From Allobosea sp. 67-29 (GTDB taxonomy: Bacteria; Pseudomonadota; Alphaproteobacteria; Rhizobiales; Beijerinckiaceae), in assembly GCF_001898115.1 (NCBI RefSeq), contig NZ_MKSQ01000022.1:124001-188000 (forward strand): 64,000 nt of DNA, read 5' to 3'. The notes beneath the pieces were generated by a model. It ran no database searches and was not told the origin of the DNA. It saw nothing but the letters and a program-made list of their open reading frames with translations. Both the position numbers and the translations under genes were made by a program. Below are positions 9,631 to 20,317 of the stretch, one piece after another; the stretch's first letter is position 1; each line of letters starts with the position of its first letter.

Positions 9631-10284
9631 CTAGTCCGCCAGCCGCTCGTAGAGATTACGGATCATCCCGGCGGTCGCCCCCCAGATATAGCGATCGCCG
9701 AACGGCATCGCATAGTAGGTGCGGAAATGCCCCTTCCATTCGCGGCCCTCGCGCCTGTGGTTGGCGGGGTCGAGCAGGAAGGACAACGGTGTCTCGAAGG
9801 CGTCGTCCACCTCGTGACGGTTGATCGTCAGCGAGAACGGCGTCTCGACCAGTGCCACCACCGGCACGATGCGATAGCCGGTGCCGGTCAGATACGCGTC
9901 GAGGAAGCCGAGCGTGCTGACGCGCTCGCGCGGCAGCCCGATCTCCTCCTCGGTTTCGCGCAGCGCCGTCACCACGGGCGATCCATCGACCGCATCGACC
10001 CGTCCGCCCGGAAAGGCGACCTGCGCCGAGTGGTTGCGCAGGCTTGCCGCCCGCTGCGTCAGCAGGACGGTCGGTCCCTCGGGTCGCGGCACCACCCCGA
10101 TCAGCACCGCGGCCGGAACGGCGCGCCTCTCGTCTGGAACGGGGACCGGCTGCGGCTGGCCCTCATGGTCGCCGCGCGGCCGCGCGATCAGGTCGCCGAG
10201 GCTCGGTGGCTCGGAGCGCAGACGCTGCCGCGCCAGCGCCGCGAAAGCCTCGGCGCTGAGGTTGAGGGCCTTGCCGGATGTCAT
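9631..10284 (-). CDS. Nudix hydrolase, CoA-pyrophosphatase type
   Basis: A 217-residue Nudix protein. The Nudix box runs from GG at 93-94 to R109-E110 and EEEIG at 112-116, fitting the GX5EX7REUXEEXGU pattern approximately, preceded by LTQRAASLRNHSAQVAFPGG, which is the LLTxRsxxmRxHxGqvaFPGG-like signature of the CoA/NudL subgroup. It would hydrolyse CoA or a related nucleotide pyrophosphate in the cytoplasm. Its ATG overlaps the DUF1285 stop (ATGA), so translation is coupled. Substrate is inferred from subgroup motif only. Confidence 0.88.
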   Translation of the reverse strand: MTSGKALNLSAEAFAALARQRLRSEPPSLGDLIARPRGDHEGQPQPVPVPDERRAVPAAVLIGVVPRPEGPTVLLTQRAASLRNHSAQVAFPGGRVDAVDGSPVVTALRETEEEIGLPRERVSTLGFLDAYLTGTGYRIVPVVALVETPFSLTINRHEVDDAFETPLSFLLDPANHRREGREWKGHFRTYYAMPFGDRYIWGATAGMIRNLYERLAD

Positions 10285-10910
10285 GGTGCCTCGAGGCCCT
10301 CGATCTCGCTCGCCGGCACGGCTGGGTAGAACTGTTCGGCGGCAGCGACTCCGAACATCGCATGCCCCTCCACCTGGCGCACCTCCCCAAGGGCAAGCAG
10401 GTCGTAGCTCAAGGCCCGGGTGAGCCGGGCCCAGAGACCGCGCCGGACATGCACATAGGGCTTCAGTCCGTCCTGTGCAGCCCGCTCGAAGCGCAACGGG
10501 TGCTCGGGGCCGACGGTGAGCAGGTCGTCGACCTGGGTGCGCAGCGCGATCACGCGCGCCGGGCCATGGCCGTCCACCTGCATCTCCACGGCCTGCAGGG
10601 GTGCGTCGTCGACCTTGATGCGGATCTTTTCGACCGGGGTCACGAGAAAGTGCTCGTCGCCCTCGCGCTTGAGCACGGACGAGAACAGCTTCACCAAGGC
10701 CGGCCGGCCGATCGGCGTGCCCAGATAGAACCAGGTGCCGTCCGCCGCGATGCGCATGTCGAGATCGCCGCAGAAAGGCGGGTTCCAGCGCTCGACAGGC
10801 GGCAGACCGCGGGCCTTGCCCGCAGCATCGCCGCCGAGCGCGGCCATCAGCCGTTCCATCGCATTTCCCGGCCCTGTCATCGCGGCATCGGTTCCCGTCA
10901 CCTGCGGCAT
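10281..10910 (-). CDS. DUF1285 domain protein
   Basis: A 209-residue soluble protein of the DUF1285 family, recognised from the blocks MRIAADGTWFYLGTPIGRP, VTPVEKIRIKVDDAP and FYPAV. Function is unknown in this family. First gene of the operon with the Nudix, DUF6111 and CCA genes, and divergent from moxR. The start is uncertain: in-frame ATGs at 10880 and 10859 are also possible, and the latter has a GGGAA a few bases upstream. Confidence 0.8.
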   Translation of the reverse strand: MPQVTGTDAAMTGPGNAMERLMAALGGDAAGKARGLPPVERWNPPFCGDLDMRIAADGTWFYLGTPIGRPALVKLFSSVLKREGDEHFLVTPVEKIRIKVDDAPLQAVEMQVDGHGPARVIALRTQVDDLLTVGPEHPLRFERAAQDGLKPYVHVRRGLWARLTRALSYDLLALGEVRQVEGHAMFGVAAAEQFYPAVPASEIEGLEAP

Positions 10911-11099
10911 AGTCGTTGCACCGCGTTTCTGCCTTGAACTCCACATAATCGTGAAGCCGAGTTTATGTGTACCGCAGCAATCGGCGCTTGAGCCTGTAAA
11001 ACGCCCCGTCCACATTCGACGGTGGATTAGAGCGACGGGTTCGCGTCCTGCGATGTGCGCGCCGGAAGCGGCAGGAGTGCAAGGGTGAAGGAGATCGAC

Positions 11100-12122
<1,023 letters not shown>

Positions 12123-12126
12123 CGCG

Positions 12127-13044
12127 ATGCTGCGCATGCGCGTCCTGAACCAGGCCGAGCGGCAACCGGCGAGGCCCGTCCTCACCGCATCGCTCGACCT
12201 TGCAGCGCGCCTGCCCCGGCTGATCCTCGAAGCCCGCCGCGTCTCCGCCAGCGTCCACGGCATCCACGGGCGCCGCCGCGCCGGGCCGGGCGAGACCTTC
12301 TGGCAGTACCGGCCGCTGGTCGCCGGCGAATCCGCGGCGCGCATCGACTGGCGCCGCTCCGCCCGCGACGGACATCTCTTCGTGCGCGAGCGGGAGTGGG
12401 AAGCCTCGCACACCGTCTGGCTCTGGGTCGACCGCTCCGCCTCGATGGGTTTCGCATCGTCGCTGGCCCTGGCCTCCAAGATCGACCGCGCCCTCGTCGC
12501 CGGCTTCGCGCTCGCCGAGACGCTGGTCGAGGGCGGCGAGCGCGTCGGCCATCTTGGCCTGACGCGGCCGCTGGCCTCCCGCAACATCATCGAGTTGCTG
12601 GCCCAGGCCATCGTTGCCGACCGCAAGGGCGCGACGGACGATCTGCCGCCGCCCGCACCGCTGCCGCGCCTGGCGGACGCCATCATCGTCACCGATGGGC
12701 TTTCGCCTTCCGACTCGCTGGCCAGGCGCATCGCCACGATGGCCTCGAGCGGCGCGCGCGGCCATGTCCTGCTCGTCGCCGACCCGATCGAGGAGACCTT
12801 CCCGTTCACCGGTCAGGCCGAGCTCTTCGACCTGGAGGATGGACTCAGCCTGCGCGTCGGCGACGCCGGGTCCTGGGGCGATGAATACCGCGGCCGCCTC
12901 GCTGCCCATCGCGAAGCCATCAGGGAAGCGTGCCGCAAGGCCGGCTGGACCTTGACGCTCCACCGCACCGACCGGCCTGCGAGCGAAGGCGTGCTGCGCG
13001 TCGCCAGCCTCGTCGCCGCCGCGCGCGGCGGTTCGGGCTTCTAG
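12127..13044 (+). CDS. DUF58 domain protein, VWA-like
   Basis: A 305-residue protein with the DUF58 core: GPGETFWQYRPLVAGESAARIDWRR-type motif (about residues 57-79), followed by a VWA-like strand with a DRSASM metal-site motif near residue 104. DUF58 proteins are partners of MoxR ATPases. It starts 4 bases after moxR ends and is followed by the DUF4159 gene 12 bases on, so the operon is tight. No membrane segments are obvious, unlike some longer family members. Confidence 0.88.
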   Translation: MLRMRVLNQAERQPARPVLTASLDLAARLPRLILEARRVSASVHGIHGRRRAGPGETFWQYRPLVAGESAARIDWRRSARDGHLFVREREWEASHTVWLWVDRSASMGFASSLALASKIDRALVAGFALAETLVEGGERVGHLGLTRPLASRNIIELLAQAIVADRKGATDDLPPPAPLPRLADAIIVTDGLSPSDSLARRIATMASSGARGHVLLVADPIEETFPFTGQAELFDLEDGLSLRVGDAGSWGDEYRGRLAAHREAIREACRKAGWTLTLHRTDRPASEGVLRVASLVAAARGGSGF

Positions 13045-13056
13045 GGAGGACGCGGC

Positions 13057-15888
13057 ATGTTCGGCGCCCTGCCCCTCACCTTCTCCGCCCCGCTCGCGCT
13101 GGCCGCGCTCGCGCTGCTGCCGGCGCTCTGGCTGATCCTGCGGGTGACGCCGCCGCGTCCCCGCCGCATCGATTTCCCGCCGCTGAAGATCATGGCCGAC
13201 CTGATCCCGAAGCGGGAGACGCCAGCGCACACCCCGTGGTGGCTGCTGGCCATGCGCATGGTGGTCGCCGCGCTCGCGATCCTCGCGGTCGCGGGACCGG
13301 TCTGGAATCCGCCGCGCGATGCCGGGCCGACACGCGGGCCGGTGCTGCTGCTGGTCGACAACGGCTTCGGCGCAGCCGGCGACTGGGCCGACCGTATCGC
13401 GGTCGCCGAATCGCGCATTGCCGCGGCGACCCGCGAGAGCCGCACCGTCGCGGTGGTCGGCCTTGCCGAGAACCCGGCCGAGATTTCGCTGCTCGATCCC
13501 CGCACGGCACTGGAGCGGCTGCGAGCCCTCGCTCTGGAACCGCACGCGCCGGACCGCTCCAGCCATCTGCCGCGCATCGAAAGCTTCCTCCGCAGCTCGC
13601 CGGCCGCCGAGATCGTCTGGGTGTCTGACGGACTGGCCATCGGGGACGAAAGTCCCTTCCTGTCGCGTCTGAAGCAGATGGCCGGCGGGCATCGGCTCGC
13701 CATTCATGCCGGCCCGGCAGTCCAGCTCGCTTTGGCCGCGCCGGAAAATCAGGCGGGTGCTCTCACGGTGAAGGTGTTGCGTCCGGCGGCCGCCGCACCG
13801 GCCACCGGCGTCGTCCGAGCACTCGACCTCAAGGGCCTCCCGCTCGGCGAAGCTCCCTTCGTCTTCGAAGGCTCCGCGCTGGAGACGAGCGCGCGCCTGA
13901 CCCTGCCGATCGAGGTCCGCAACGCTGTCTCGCGCCTTGAGATCGCCGGGCTGCGCAGCGCAGGTTCGGTCGCCCTGCTCGACGAGAGCGCGCGGCGCCG
14001 GCGCGTCGGCATCGTCTCGGGCACGACGGCCGACACGGCGCAGCCGCTGCTCTCGCCAACCTACTACGTCTCGCGCGCGCTCCAGCCCTTCGCCGAGATT
14101 CGCGAGCCGCGCCAGGGCTCGACCGATCCTGTCGGCGAACTGCTGGCGCAGAACCTCTCGGTACTGGTTCTCGCCGATATCGGCACGCTCGACCGCGAGA
14201 CGGCGGCGAAGATCTCCGATTTCGTCCAGCGCGGCGGCGTGCTGCTGCGCTTTGCCGGTCCGCGCCTCGCGGCGAGCTCGGACGAATTGACCCCGGTCAA
14301 GCTGCGGCGCGGTGGCCGCACACTCGGCGGCGGCCTCTCCTGGGACACGCCGCGCAAGCTCGCGGCCTTCACCCGCGAGAGTCCCTTCTTCGGCTTGACG
14401 ATCGGCGACGATGTCCGGGTCAACCGGCAGATCCTGGCAGAGCCCGAGCCGAACCTCTCGCGCAAGACCTGGGCCGCTCTCGAGGATGGCACGCCCGTCG
14501 TCACCGGAGAACGCCGCGGCGACGGGCTGATCGCGATGTTCCATGTCACGGCCGACACCACCTGGTCGAACCTGCCGCTGTCCGGGCTTTTCGTGGAGAT
14601 GCTGCGCAAGGTCGTCAATCTCGCCGGCACAGGCACGGCTGCCGCGACGCAGGGTGACGAGGTCCGCGTCGAGACCTTGTCGCCGACGCGCGTGCTCGAC
14701 GGTCTCGGCCAGTTCCGGAGCCCGCCCGCAACGAGCCAGCCCGTCGCCCGCAACTTCGCAGGCCGTGCGACGCTGCTGCATCCGCCAGGCTTGTACGGGC
14801 CGACCGAGGGTTCCTTTGCCGTGAATGCGCTCGCTCCGAACGACCGGCTCGCCGCGCTCGACCTCGCGATCCTCGGTGCGCCGATCCTGCCGATCGACGA
14901 GCCGATCGCGCGCGACATCCGCCCCCCGCTGCTGGTGCTCGCGCTGCTGCTGCTGATCGTCGATACGCTCGCGACGCTCTGGCTCGGCGGCCGACTTGGA
15001 TTCCGCCGCGTCGGCCGGGCGGCAGCACCGGCTGTCCTGCTGTTGGCACTGGTCCTGGCGGGCGGGCTCGCACCCGGCCGTGCCGAAGCCCAGCCCACGC
15101 CGCCGGCTCAGGGCGCACAGCCCGAGCGCCTTCCGCCGATCCCCCGCGAGCTCCTCGCCAACGGCGCGATGACCCGCCTCGCCTATGTCGTCACCGGCGA
15201 CAGGGCGGTCGACGACATGTCCAAGGCGGGCCTGACCGGTCTCAACACCGTGCTTGGCGCCCGCACCGCGCTGGAGCCGGGCGACGCGATCGGCGTCGAT
15301 GTCGATCGTGACGAACTCGCCTTCTTCCCGGTGCTGTACTGGCCGATCGTCGCCGGGCGGCCCATTCCGTCGGCCGAGACGCTGCGCAAGCTCGAGGCGT
15401 ATATGAAGGGCGGCGGGCTCGTCATCTTCGACACCCGCGACGCCATGAGCGCCCGGCCCGGCGGCGGCTCCACGCCGGAGGGCGATCAGCTCAAGCGCAT
15501 GCTGCAGACGCTCGACATCCCCGAGCTCGAGCCGCTTCCGGCCGATCACGTCCTGACCAAGACCTTCTACATCCTCGACGGCCTCGTCGGCCGCTACGAC
15601 ACCGGCACCACCTGGGTCGAGACCCTGCCGCCCGCCGACAGCGAGGGCCACCGCCCCGCCCGCGCCGGCGACAACGTCTCGCCCATCGTCATCACTTCCA
15701 ACGACCTCGCCTCCGCCTGGGCGATCGACAGGCGTGGCGAAGGCCTCGTGCCGCTGTCGGGCTCCGATCCGCGTCAGCGCGAGCTCGCCCTGCGCGGCGG
15801 CGTCAATCTCGTGATGTATGCGCTGACGGGCAACTACAAGGCCGACCAGGTCCATGTTCCGGCCCTGCTCGAACGGTTGGGGCAGTAG
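13057..15888 (+). CDS. Large membrane protein, BatA-like N-terminus and DUF4159 C-terminus
   Basis: A 943-residue protein. The first about 90 residues carry the two-helix BatA-type N-terminal module (LPALWLILRVTPPRPRRI then a second hydrophobic helix). A VWA-like region follows, whose metal site appears decayed (VDNGFGA in place of DxSxS). Two membrane helices lie at about 623-675, and the last about 240 residues match DUF4159 (AYVVTGDRAVDDMSKAGL, FFPVLYWPIV, MKGGGLVIFDTRD). A GGAGG precedes the ATG. It is probably an inner-membrane scaffold with a periplasmic C-terminal domain, working with the MoxR and DUF58 proteins. Confidence 0.87.
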   Translation: MFGALPLTFSAPLALAALALLPALWLILRVTPPRPRRIDFPPLKIMADLIPKRETPAHTPWWLLAMRMVVAALAILAVAGPVWNPPRDAGPTRGPVLLLVDNGFGAAGDWADRIAVAESRIAAATRESRTVAVVGLAENPAEISLLDPRTALERLRALALEPHAPDRSSHLPRIESFLRSSPAAEIVWVSDGLAIGDESPFLSRLKQMAGGHRLAIHAGPAVQLALAAPENQAGALTVKVLRPAAAAPATGVVRALDLKGLPLGEAPFVFEGSALETSARLTLPIEVRNAVSRLEIAGLRSAGSVALLDESARRRRVGIVSGTTADTAQPLLSPTYYVSRALQPFAEIREPRQGSTDPVGELLAQNLSVLVLADIGTLDRETAAKISDFVQRGGVLLRFAGPRLAASSDELTPVKLRRGGRTLGGGLSWDTPRKLAAFTRESPFFGLTIGDDVRVNRQILAEPEPNLSRKTWAALEDGTPVVTGERRGDGLIAMFHVTADTTWSNLPLSGLFVEMLRKVVNLAGTGTAAATQGDEVRVETLSPTRVLDGLGQFRSPPATSQPVARNFAGRATLLHPPGLYGPTEGSFAVNALAPNDRLAALDLAILGAPILPIDEPIARDIRPPLLVLALLLLIVDTLATLWLGGRLGFRRVGRAAAPAVLLLALVLAGGLAPGRAEAQPTPPAQGAQPERLPPIPRELLANGAMTRLAYVVTGDRAVDDMSKAGLTGLNTVLGARTALEPGDAIGVDVDRDELAFFPVLYWPIVAGRPIPSAETLRKLEAYMKGGGLVIFDTRDAMSARPGGGSTPEGDQLKRMLQTLDIPELEPLPADHVLTKTFYILDGLVGRYDTGTTWVETLPPADSEGHRPARAGDNVSPIVITSNDLASAWAIDRRGEGLVPLSGSDPRQRELALRGGVNLVMYALTGNYKADQVHVPALLERLGQ

Positions 15889-15890
15889 CC

Positions 15891-17981
15891 ATGTGGAGCC
15901 TCTCGTTCGCGCCGCTGGTGCCGCTGCCGCTGCTGATCGGTCTCTCCGCGCTGGCCGCCGTGGCAGCAGGCGCGGCAATCGTCCTCGCCGGCCGCAGCGC
16001 CCTGCTGCGGGCGCTGGCGCTCGCCGTGCTGGCGCTGGCGCTGGCCGACCCGTCGCTTGTTTTCGAGGACCGCGAGCCGGTCAAGGATGTCGTCTCGGTC
16101 GTCGTCGACCGTTCGGCCTCGAACCGGCTCGCCGACAGGACGGCGCAGACCGATGCGGCTGTTGCCGAGGTCGAGCGGCAGCTGCGGGCCATTCCCAACG
16201 TCGAGCCGCGCATCGTCGAGGTTCGCGATGCGCAGGGCTCCGACGACGGCACGCGCCTGTTCGAGGCCTTGACGAACAGCCTCGCGGACGTCCCTTCCGA
16301 GCGCGTCGCGGGCGCCATCGCCATCACCGACGGCCTCGCCCACGACACTCCGCCCAATGCGGACGTTCTGGGCCTGCGCGCGCCGCTCCATGTCCTGACG
16401 ACCGGCCGTGCGGCCGAGATCGACCGCCGCATCGTCCTGGTGGATTCGCCGCGCTTCGGCATCGTCGGCAAGGATCAGATCATCCGCCTGCGCGTCGCCG
16501 ACAAGAACGGCCCGGGCCGGGCCGGGCTCACGATCCGCCGCGACGGCGAGATCATCGCCCGTCGCGAGGTCGCGACCGGCCAGACCGTGCAGGTACCGGT
16601 CCGCATCGACCGCGGCGGGCCGAACGTCGTCGAGATCGAGGCCGCGCCGCTCGACAACGAATTGACCCTCGCCAACAACCGCGCGGTAATCACCATCGAA
16701 GGCGTCCGCGACAAGCTGCGGGTGCTGCTGGTCTCGGGCGAGCCGCATCCGGGCGAGCGCACCTGGCGCAACCTGCTCAAGGCAGACGCCAATGTCGACC
16801 TCGTCCATTTCACCATCCTGCGCCCGCCGGAAAAGCAGGACGGCACGCCGATCAACGAACTCTCGCTGATCGCCTTTCCGACGCGCGAGCTGTTCCAGGT
16901 CAAGATCAAGGAATTCGACCTGATCATCTTCGACCGCTATGCCAACCAGTCGATCCTGCCCTTGGTCTATTTCGACAACATCGTCCGCTATGTTCGCGAT
17001 GGCGGCGCGCTGCTGGTCGCCGCCGGCCCCGAATATGCGGGGTCGCAGACCTTGGCGCGCACCCCGCTCGGCCAGATCTTGCCGGCGATTCCCGATGGCA
17101 GCGTCATCGACGAGGCCTACCGCGCCCGCGTCAGCGAGCTGGGCAAGCGCCATCCGGTCACCCGCGACCTGCCGGGTTCGGAGGTCGACCCTCCGCGCTG
17201 GGGAGAATGGCTGCGCATGGTCGGCGCCCAGGCCCGTGCCGGCGCGGCGCCGGTCATGACCGGCCCCGGAGACCGGCCGCTGCTGATGCTCTCGCGCGAG
17301 CAGAAGGGCCGCGTGGCCTTGTTCCTGTCCGACCATGAATGGCTCTGGGCCCGCGGCTTCCGCAACGGCGGCCCCTATCTCGACCTGCTGCGGCGCCTCA
17401 GCCACTGGCTGATGAAGGAGCCCGAGCTGGAGGAAGAGGCGCTGCGCGCCACCGCCCGCAACGGCACCATCGAGGTCGAGCGCCAGACGCTGGGAGACAA
17501 CCCCTTCCCCGTCACCGTCACCGGCCCCGACGGCCAGTCGCGGCAGGTCGCGCTGGAGGCGGGGCAACCCGGCCTGTTCACCGCCCGAATCCCGACGAGC
17601 GCGCTGGGCCTGTATCGGCTCACCGCCGACAACCTCACGGCCTTTGCCAGCGTCGGACCCGAGAATCCGCGCGAGCTGATGGAGGTCGTCAGCGACCCCG
17701 GCGCCCTGCAGCCGCTCTCCCAGGCGACCGGTGGCTCCTCGCGCCGAATCGGCAGGGAGAACGGCTCCGCGGTCGACGTTCCGCGCATCGTCCCTGTCCG
17801 CTCCGGCAGCCAGTTCGCCGGCGCCGACTGGATCGGGCTGAGGATCAGCGATTCCGGCGTGGTGCGCGGCGTGCAGATCTCGCCGCTCTTCGTCGGGTTG
17901 ATCGGGCTGGCCGTCCTGTTCGGCGCGCTCGTCGCCGGCTGGCTCGGCGAGAGCGGCCGGCGCTTCAGGAGGGAGGCATAG
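15891..17981 (+). CDS. VWA / glutamine-amidotransferase-like membrane protein
   Basis: A 696-residue protein with two N-terminal helices (about 7-60), a VWA-like segment beginning VVSVVVDRSASN, a class-I glutamine-amidotransferase-like middle domain (LRVLLVSGEPHPGERTW, EFDLIIFDRY, VRDGGALLVAAGPEYAG) and a single C-terminal helix near 660-685. It starts 3 bases after the DUF4159 gene ends. The nucleophile Cys of true amidotransferases is not visible, so the domain is probably non-catalytic. Last gene of the MoxR operon; its 3' end overlaps the convergent acetyltransferase gene by 17 bases. Confidence 0.85.
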   Translation: MWSLSFAPLVPLPLLIGLSALAAVAAGAAIVLAGRSALLRALALAVLALALADPSLVFEDREPVKDVVSVVVDRSASNRLADRTAQTDAAVAEVERQLRAIPNVEPRIVEVRDAQGSDDGTRLFEALTNSLADVPSERVAGAIAITDGLAHDTPPNADVLGLRAPLHVLTTGRAAEIDRRIVLVDSPRFGIVGKDQIIRLRVADKNGPGRAGLTIRRDGEIIARREVATGQTVQVPVRIDRGGPNVVEIEAAPLDNELTLANNRAVITIEGVRDKLRVLLVSGEPHPGERTWRNLLKADANVDLVHFTILRPPEKQDGTPINELSLIAFPTRELFQVKIKEFDLIIFDRYANQSILPLVYFDNIVRYVRDGGALLVAAGPEYAGSQTLARTPLGQILPAIPDGSVIDEAYRARVSELGKRHPVTRDLPGSEVDPPRWGEWLRMVGAQARAGAAPVMTGPGDRPLLMLSREQKGRVALFLSDHEWLWARGFRNGGPYLDLLRRLSHWLMKEPELEEEALRATARNGTIEVERQTLGDNPFPVTVTGPDGQSRQVALEAGQPGLFTARIPTSALGLYRLTADNLTAFASVGPENPRELMEVVSDPGALQPLSQATGGSSRRIGRENGSAVDVPRIVPVRSGSQFAGADWIGLRISDSGVVRGVQISPLFVGLIGLAVLFGALVAGWLGESGRRFRREA

Positions 17982-18480
17982 ACCGCGCCGAGGTCACGCT
18001 TCCGCGCCTCTGCGCCAGGACGCCCGCGACCAGTTCGAGGGCGAGGAAGCGGCCGGGATCGGCCGGTCCGGGCAGGACGAGCTGCCCCGGCGGAACCACG
18101 CCGAAGCCGAAGCGGGCGTAATAGGGGGCATCGCCGATCAGCAGGATTAGGTCATGGCCGTCCTGCCGCGCCGCCTCGATCGAGCGGCTCATCAACGCTG
18201 CGCCGATGCCCCTGCCCTCGAAGGCGGGATCGACCGTCAACGGCCCCAGCATCAACGCCGGATGCCCGCCTGCGCCGACCGGCGTGACCTTGACCGAGCC
18301 GACGAGAAAGGTGCCGACATGGGCGGCGAAGGACAGCGCCGGATCGGGCGGCACGCCTTCGCGCAGGCGGAACGCCGTGCGCGCGAAGCGGCCCGGACCG
18401 AAGGCGCGCTCGTGCAGCCGCTCGATCGCGGCGTTGTCCACGGGCAATTCGTGGCGGATAGTCAGAGGCAGGGATGTCAT
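17965..18480 (-). CDS. GNAT-family N-acetyltransferase
   Basis: A 171-residue GNAT-fold protein. The acetyl-CoA loop reads VDPAFEGRGIGAALMSRSIEAA (R/QxxGxG/A type), preceded by the strand HPALMLGPLTV, and later has GDAPYYARFGFG, which is typical of the YhbS-like predicted acetyltransferases. Substrate is unknown. It runs towards the MoxR operon and overlaps its last gene by 17 bases. Confidence 0.88.
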   Translation of the reverse strand: MTSLPLTIRHELPVDNAAIERLHERAFGPGRFARTAFRLREGVPPDPALSFAAHVGTFLVGSVKVTPVGAGGHPALMLGPLTVDPAFEGRGIGAALMSRSIEAARQDGHDLILLIGDAPYYARFGFGVVPPGQLVLPGPADPGRFLALELVAGVLAQRRGSVTSARSMPPS

Positions 18481-18762
18481 GGCGACCGGGAAAGGCAGCG
18501 AAGGAGCGAGCGGCGAGGCAAGGCGCGTCGGCGCGCATGCCGGAAAAGCGCATTCAGCGCGTCGGTCGTCGCAGGTCTCGCAGGTTGTGCCGGTCCGTCA
18601 TGGCTGCGCCTGTAGCAGAGCGGCATCCCCGCGTCCATCCATGTCGGGTTCGGACGGCCGAGGCGATCGCGCTGCCGCCGCAACGAAAGCGCCTGGCGCG
18701 CGTTCGGATCGACGGGTCGGGCCGGAGCAACGCCGGTGGGATCGGAATAGGAGGAAAGATCG
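18481..18762 (+). other. Intergenic region, no gene found
   Basis: This 282-base gap between two divergent genes shows no ORF with coding character that I can support. It should hold promoters for both; a GGAGGAAAG ribosome site at its right end serves the lyase-like gene. Confidence 0.5.
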
Positions 18763-20286
18763 ATGACACGACATCTTGCGGCAGCCTGCGCGGTCATGCT
18801 CGGCGCATCCTCTGTCCCTGCGCTCGCTCAGCAGGGCCCGACGCGAGACGAGTTCTTCTGGCTCGGCGAGATGAACAAGGCGAGCACCGTCATCAACAAG
18901 GACGAGGGGCTGCTGGACCCCGCCCTGGCGCCGAAGCTGGCACAAGGGCTGGCCCGGGTGATCGAGGCCGGCAACCAGCCCGGCGCCAAGCGTCCTTCGA
19001 CCGTCATCACCTTCGAACCGCTGATGATCAAGGAGGCCGGCGTCGAAGTCACCCTGCTGCATGCCGGCCGCTCCAGCCAGGACATGCACGCGACCTATCG
19101 CGCCGCGATCATGCGCGACAGGCTGCTCGCACTTGCCGAACAGCTCGGCCGGACGACGCGCACCATGGTCGAGCTGGCCGCGACGCATCGAGGCACGGTC
19201 GTCCCCAACTACACCAACGGCGTCGCGGCGCAGCCCAACAGCTACGGCCATTATCTGCTCGGCCTCGTCGCCGGCTTCGACCGTGACGCAGAGCGCATCC
19301 GCGAGTTCTACGCGCGTGTCGACCGTTCGCCCATGGGAACGACGGTCCTCAACGGCACGAGCTGGCCGCTCGATCGTCGGCGCATGGCCGATTATCTCGG
19401 CTTCGGCGCGCTGGTCGACAACGCCTATGACGCGTCGCAGGTCGCGGCCGTCGACCTGCCCGTCGAGGCCGGCTCGATCGTCACCAGCATCGCGCTGCAT
19501 ACGGGAAGCTATATCGAGGACGTGATGACGCAGTATGCGCAGCCGCGCCCGTGGATCCTGTTGCGTGAAGGCGGAGGCACGACCGGCGGCGGCAACACCT
19601 ATGTCTCGAGCGCCATGCCGCAGAAACGGAATCCCGGGCTGCTCAACGGCACCCGCGAACAGGCCTCGAACGCGCTTGCGCTGGCGATGGGCCCGGTCTT
19701 CAAGGCGCACAACATTCCGCCCGGAATGCCCGACGCCAAGAGCGCCAGAGCCAACAGCGCGATGATCGACAGCGCGGCCAGGACCCTCCAGGGGCTGGAC
19801 CGCATCCTCAAGGCGCTGGTGATCGACCCCGACCGCGCGCTGGAGGAGCTCAACAGCGACTGGACGGCGTCTCAGGAGCTGGCCGACGTGCTGATGCGCA
19901 AATACAAGCTGCCCTTCAGGGCCGGTCATCACTTCGCCTCCGAAGTCGTCGACTACGCCAAGCTCAACGCCATCAAGCCGACCGACTTCCCCTATGCGCA
20001 GGCGCAGGCGATCTATCGCAAGGCCGCCGCGGAAATGGGCCTCGCCGCCGCGGAGCTGCCGATGAGCGAGGCCGAGTTCAGGGCGACGCTCGATCCCGTC
20101 GCGATCGTCAAGAACCGCGCGACATCCGGCGGTCCGCAACCGGCCGAGATGGATCGCATGCTGGGCGACGCCCGCAGGCGCCTGGACCAGCAGGACGACT
20201 GGATCAAGGAGCGGCGCGCCAAGATCGCGAGCGCTCTGGCCAGGCTCGACACCGATTTCGCGACGCTGGCCAAGGGCGCGAACTGA
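18763..20286 (+). CDS. Exported argininosuccinate-lyase-like protein
   Basis: A 507-residue member of the fumarase/aspartase superfamily, closest by motif to argininosuccinate lyase: GTSWPLDRRRMADYLGF resembles the ASL block GTxFPIDRxxxAxxLGF, and the mobile catalytic loop SSAMPQKRNP is at 282-291 with the serine base present. Unlike cytoplasmic ASL it begins with a clear Sec signal peptide (residues 1-23, cut after ALA), so it is predicted to act in the periplasm. A GGAGGAAAG site precedes the ATG. Its reaction is unknown; other lyases of the superfamily (carboxymuconate cycloisomerase-like, aspartate or sulfo-dicarboxylate lyases) are possible. Confidence 0.85.
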   Translation: MTRHLAAACAVMLGASSVPALAQQGPTRDEFFWLGEMNKASTVINKDEGLLDPALAPKLAQGLARVIEAGNQPGAKRPSTVITFEPLMIKEAGVEVTLLHAGRSSQDMHATYRAAIMRDRLLALAEQLGRTTRTMVELAATHRGTVVPNYTNGVAAQPNSYGHYLLGLVAGFDRDAERIREFYARVDRSPMGTTVLNGTSWPLDRRRMADYLGFGALVDNAYDASQVAAVDLPVEAGSIVTSIALHTGSYIEDVMTQYAQPRPWILLREGGGTTGGGNTYVSSAMPQKRNPGLLNGTREQASNALALAMGPVFKAHNIPPGMPDAKSARANSAMIDSAARTLQGLDRILKALVIDPDRALEELNSDWTASQELADVLMRKYKLPFRAGHHFASEVVDYAKLNAIKPTDFPYAQAQAIYRKAAAEMGLAAAELPMSEAEFRATLDPVAIVKNRATSGGPQPAEMDRMLGDARRRLDQQDDWIKERRAKIASALARLDTDFATLAKGAN

Positions 20287-20317
20287 AGGCAGTGCGGCTG
20301 CTGTCCTCGGCTTCCCT

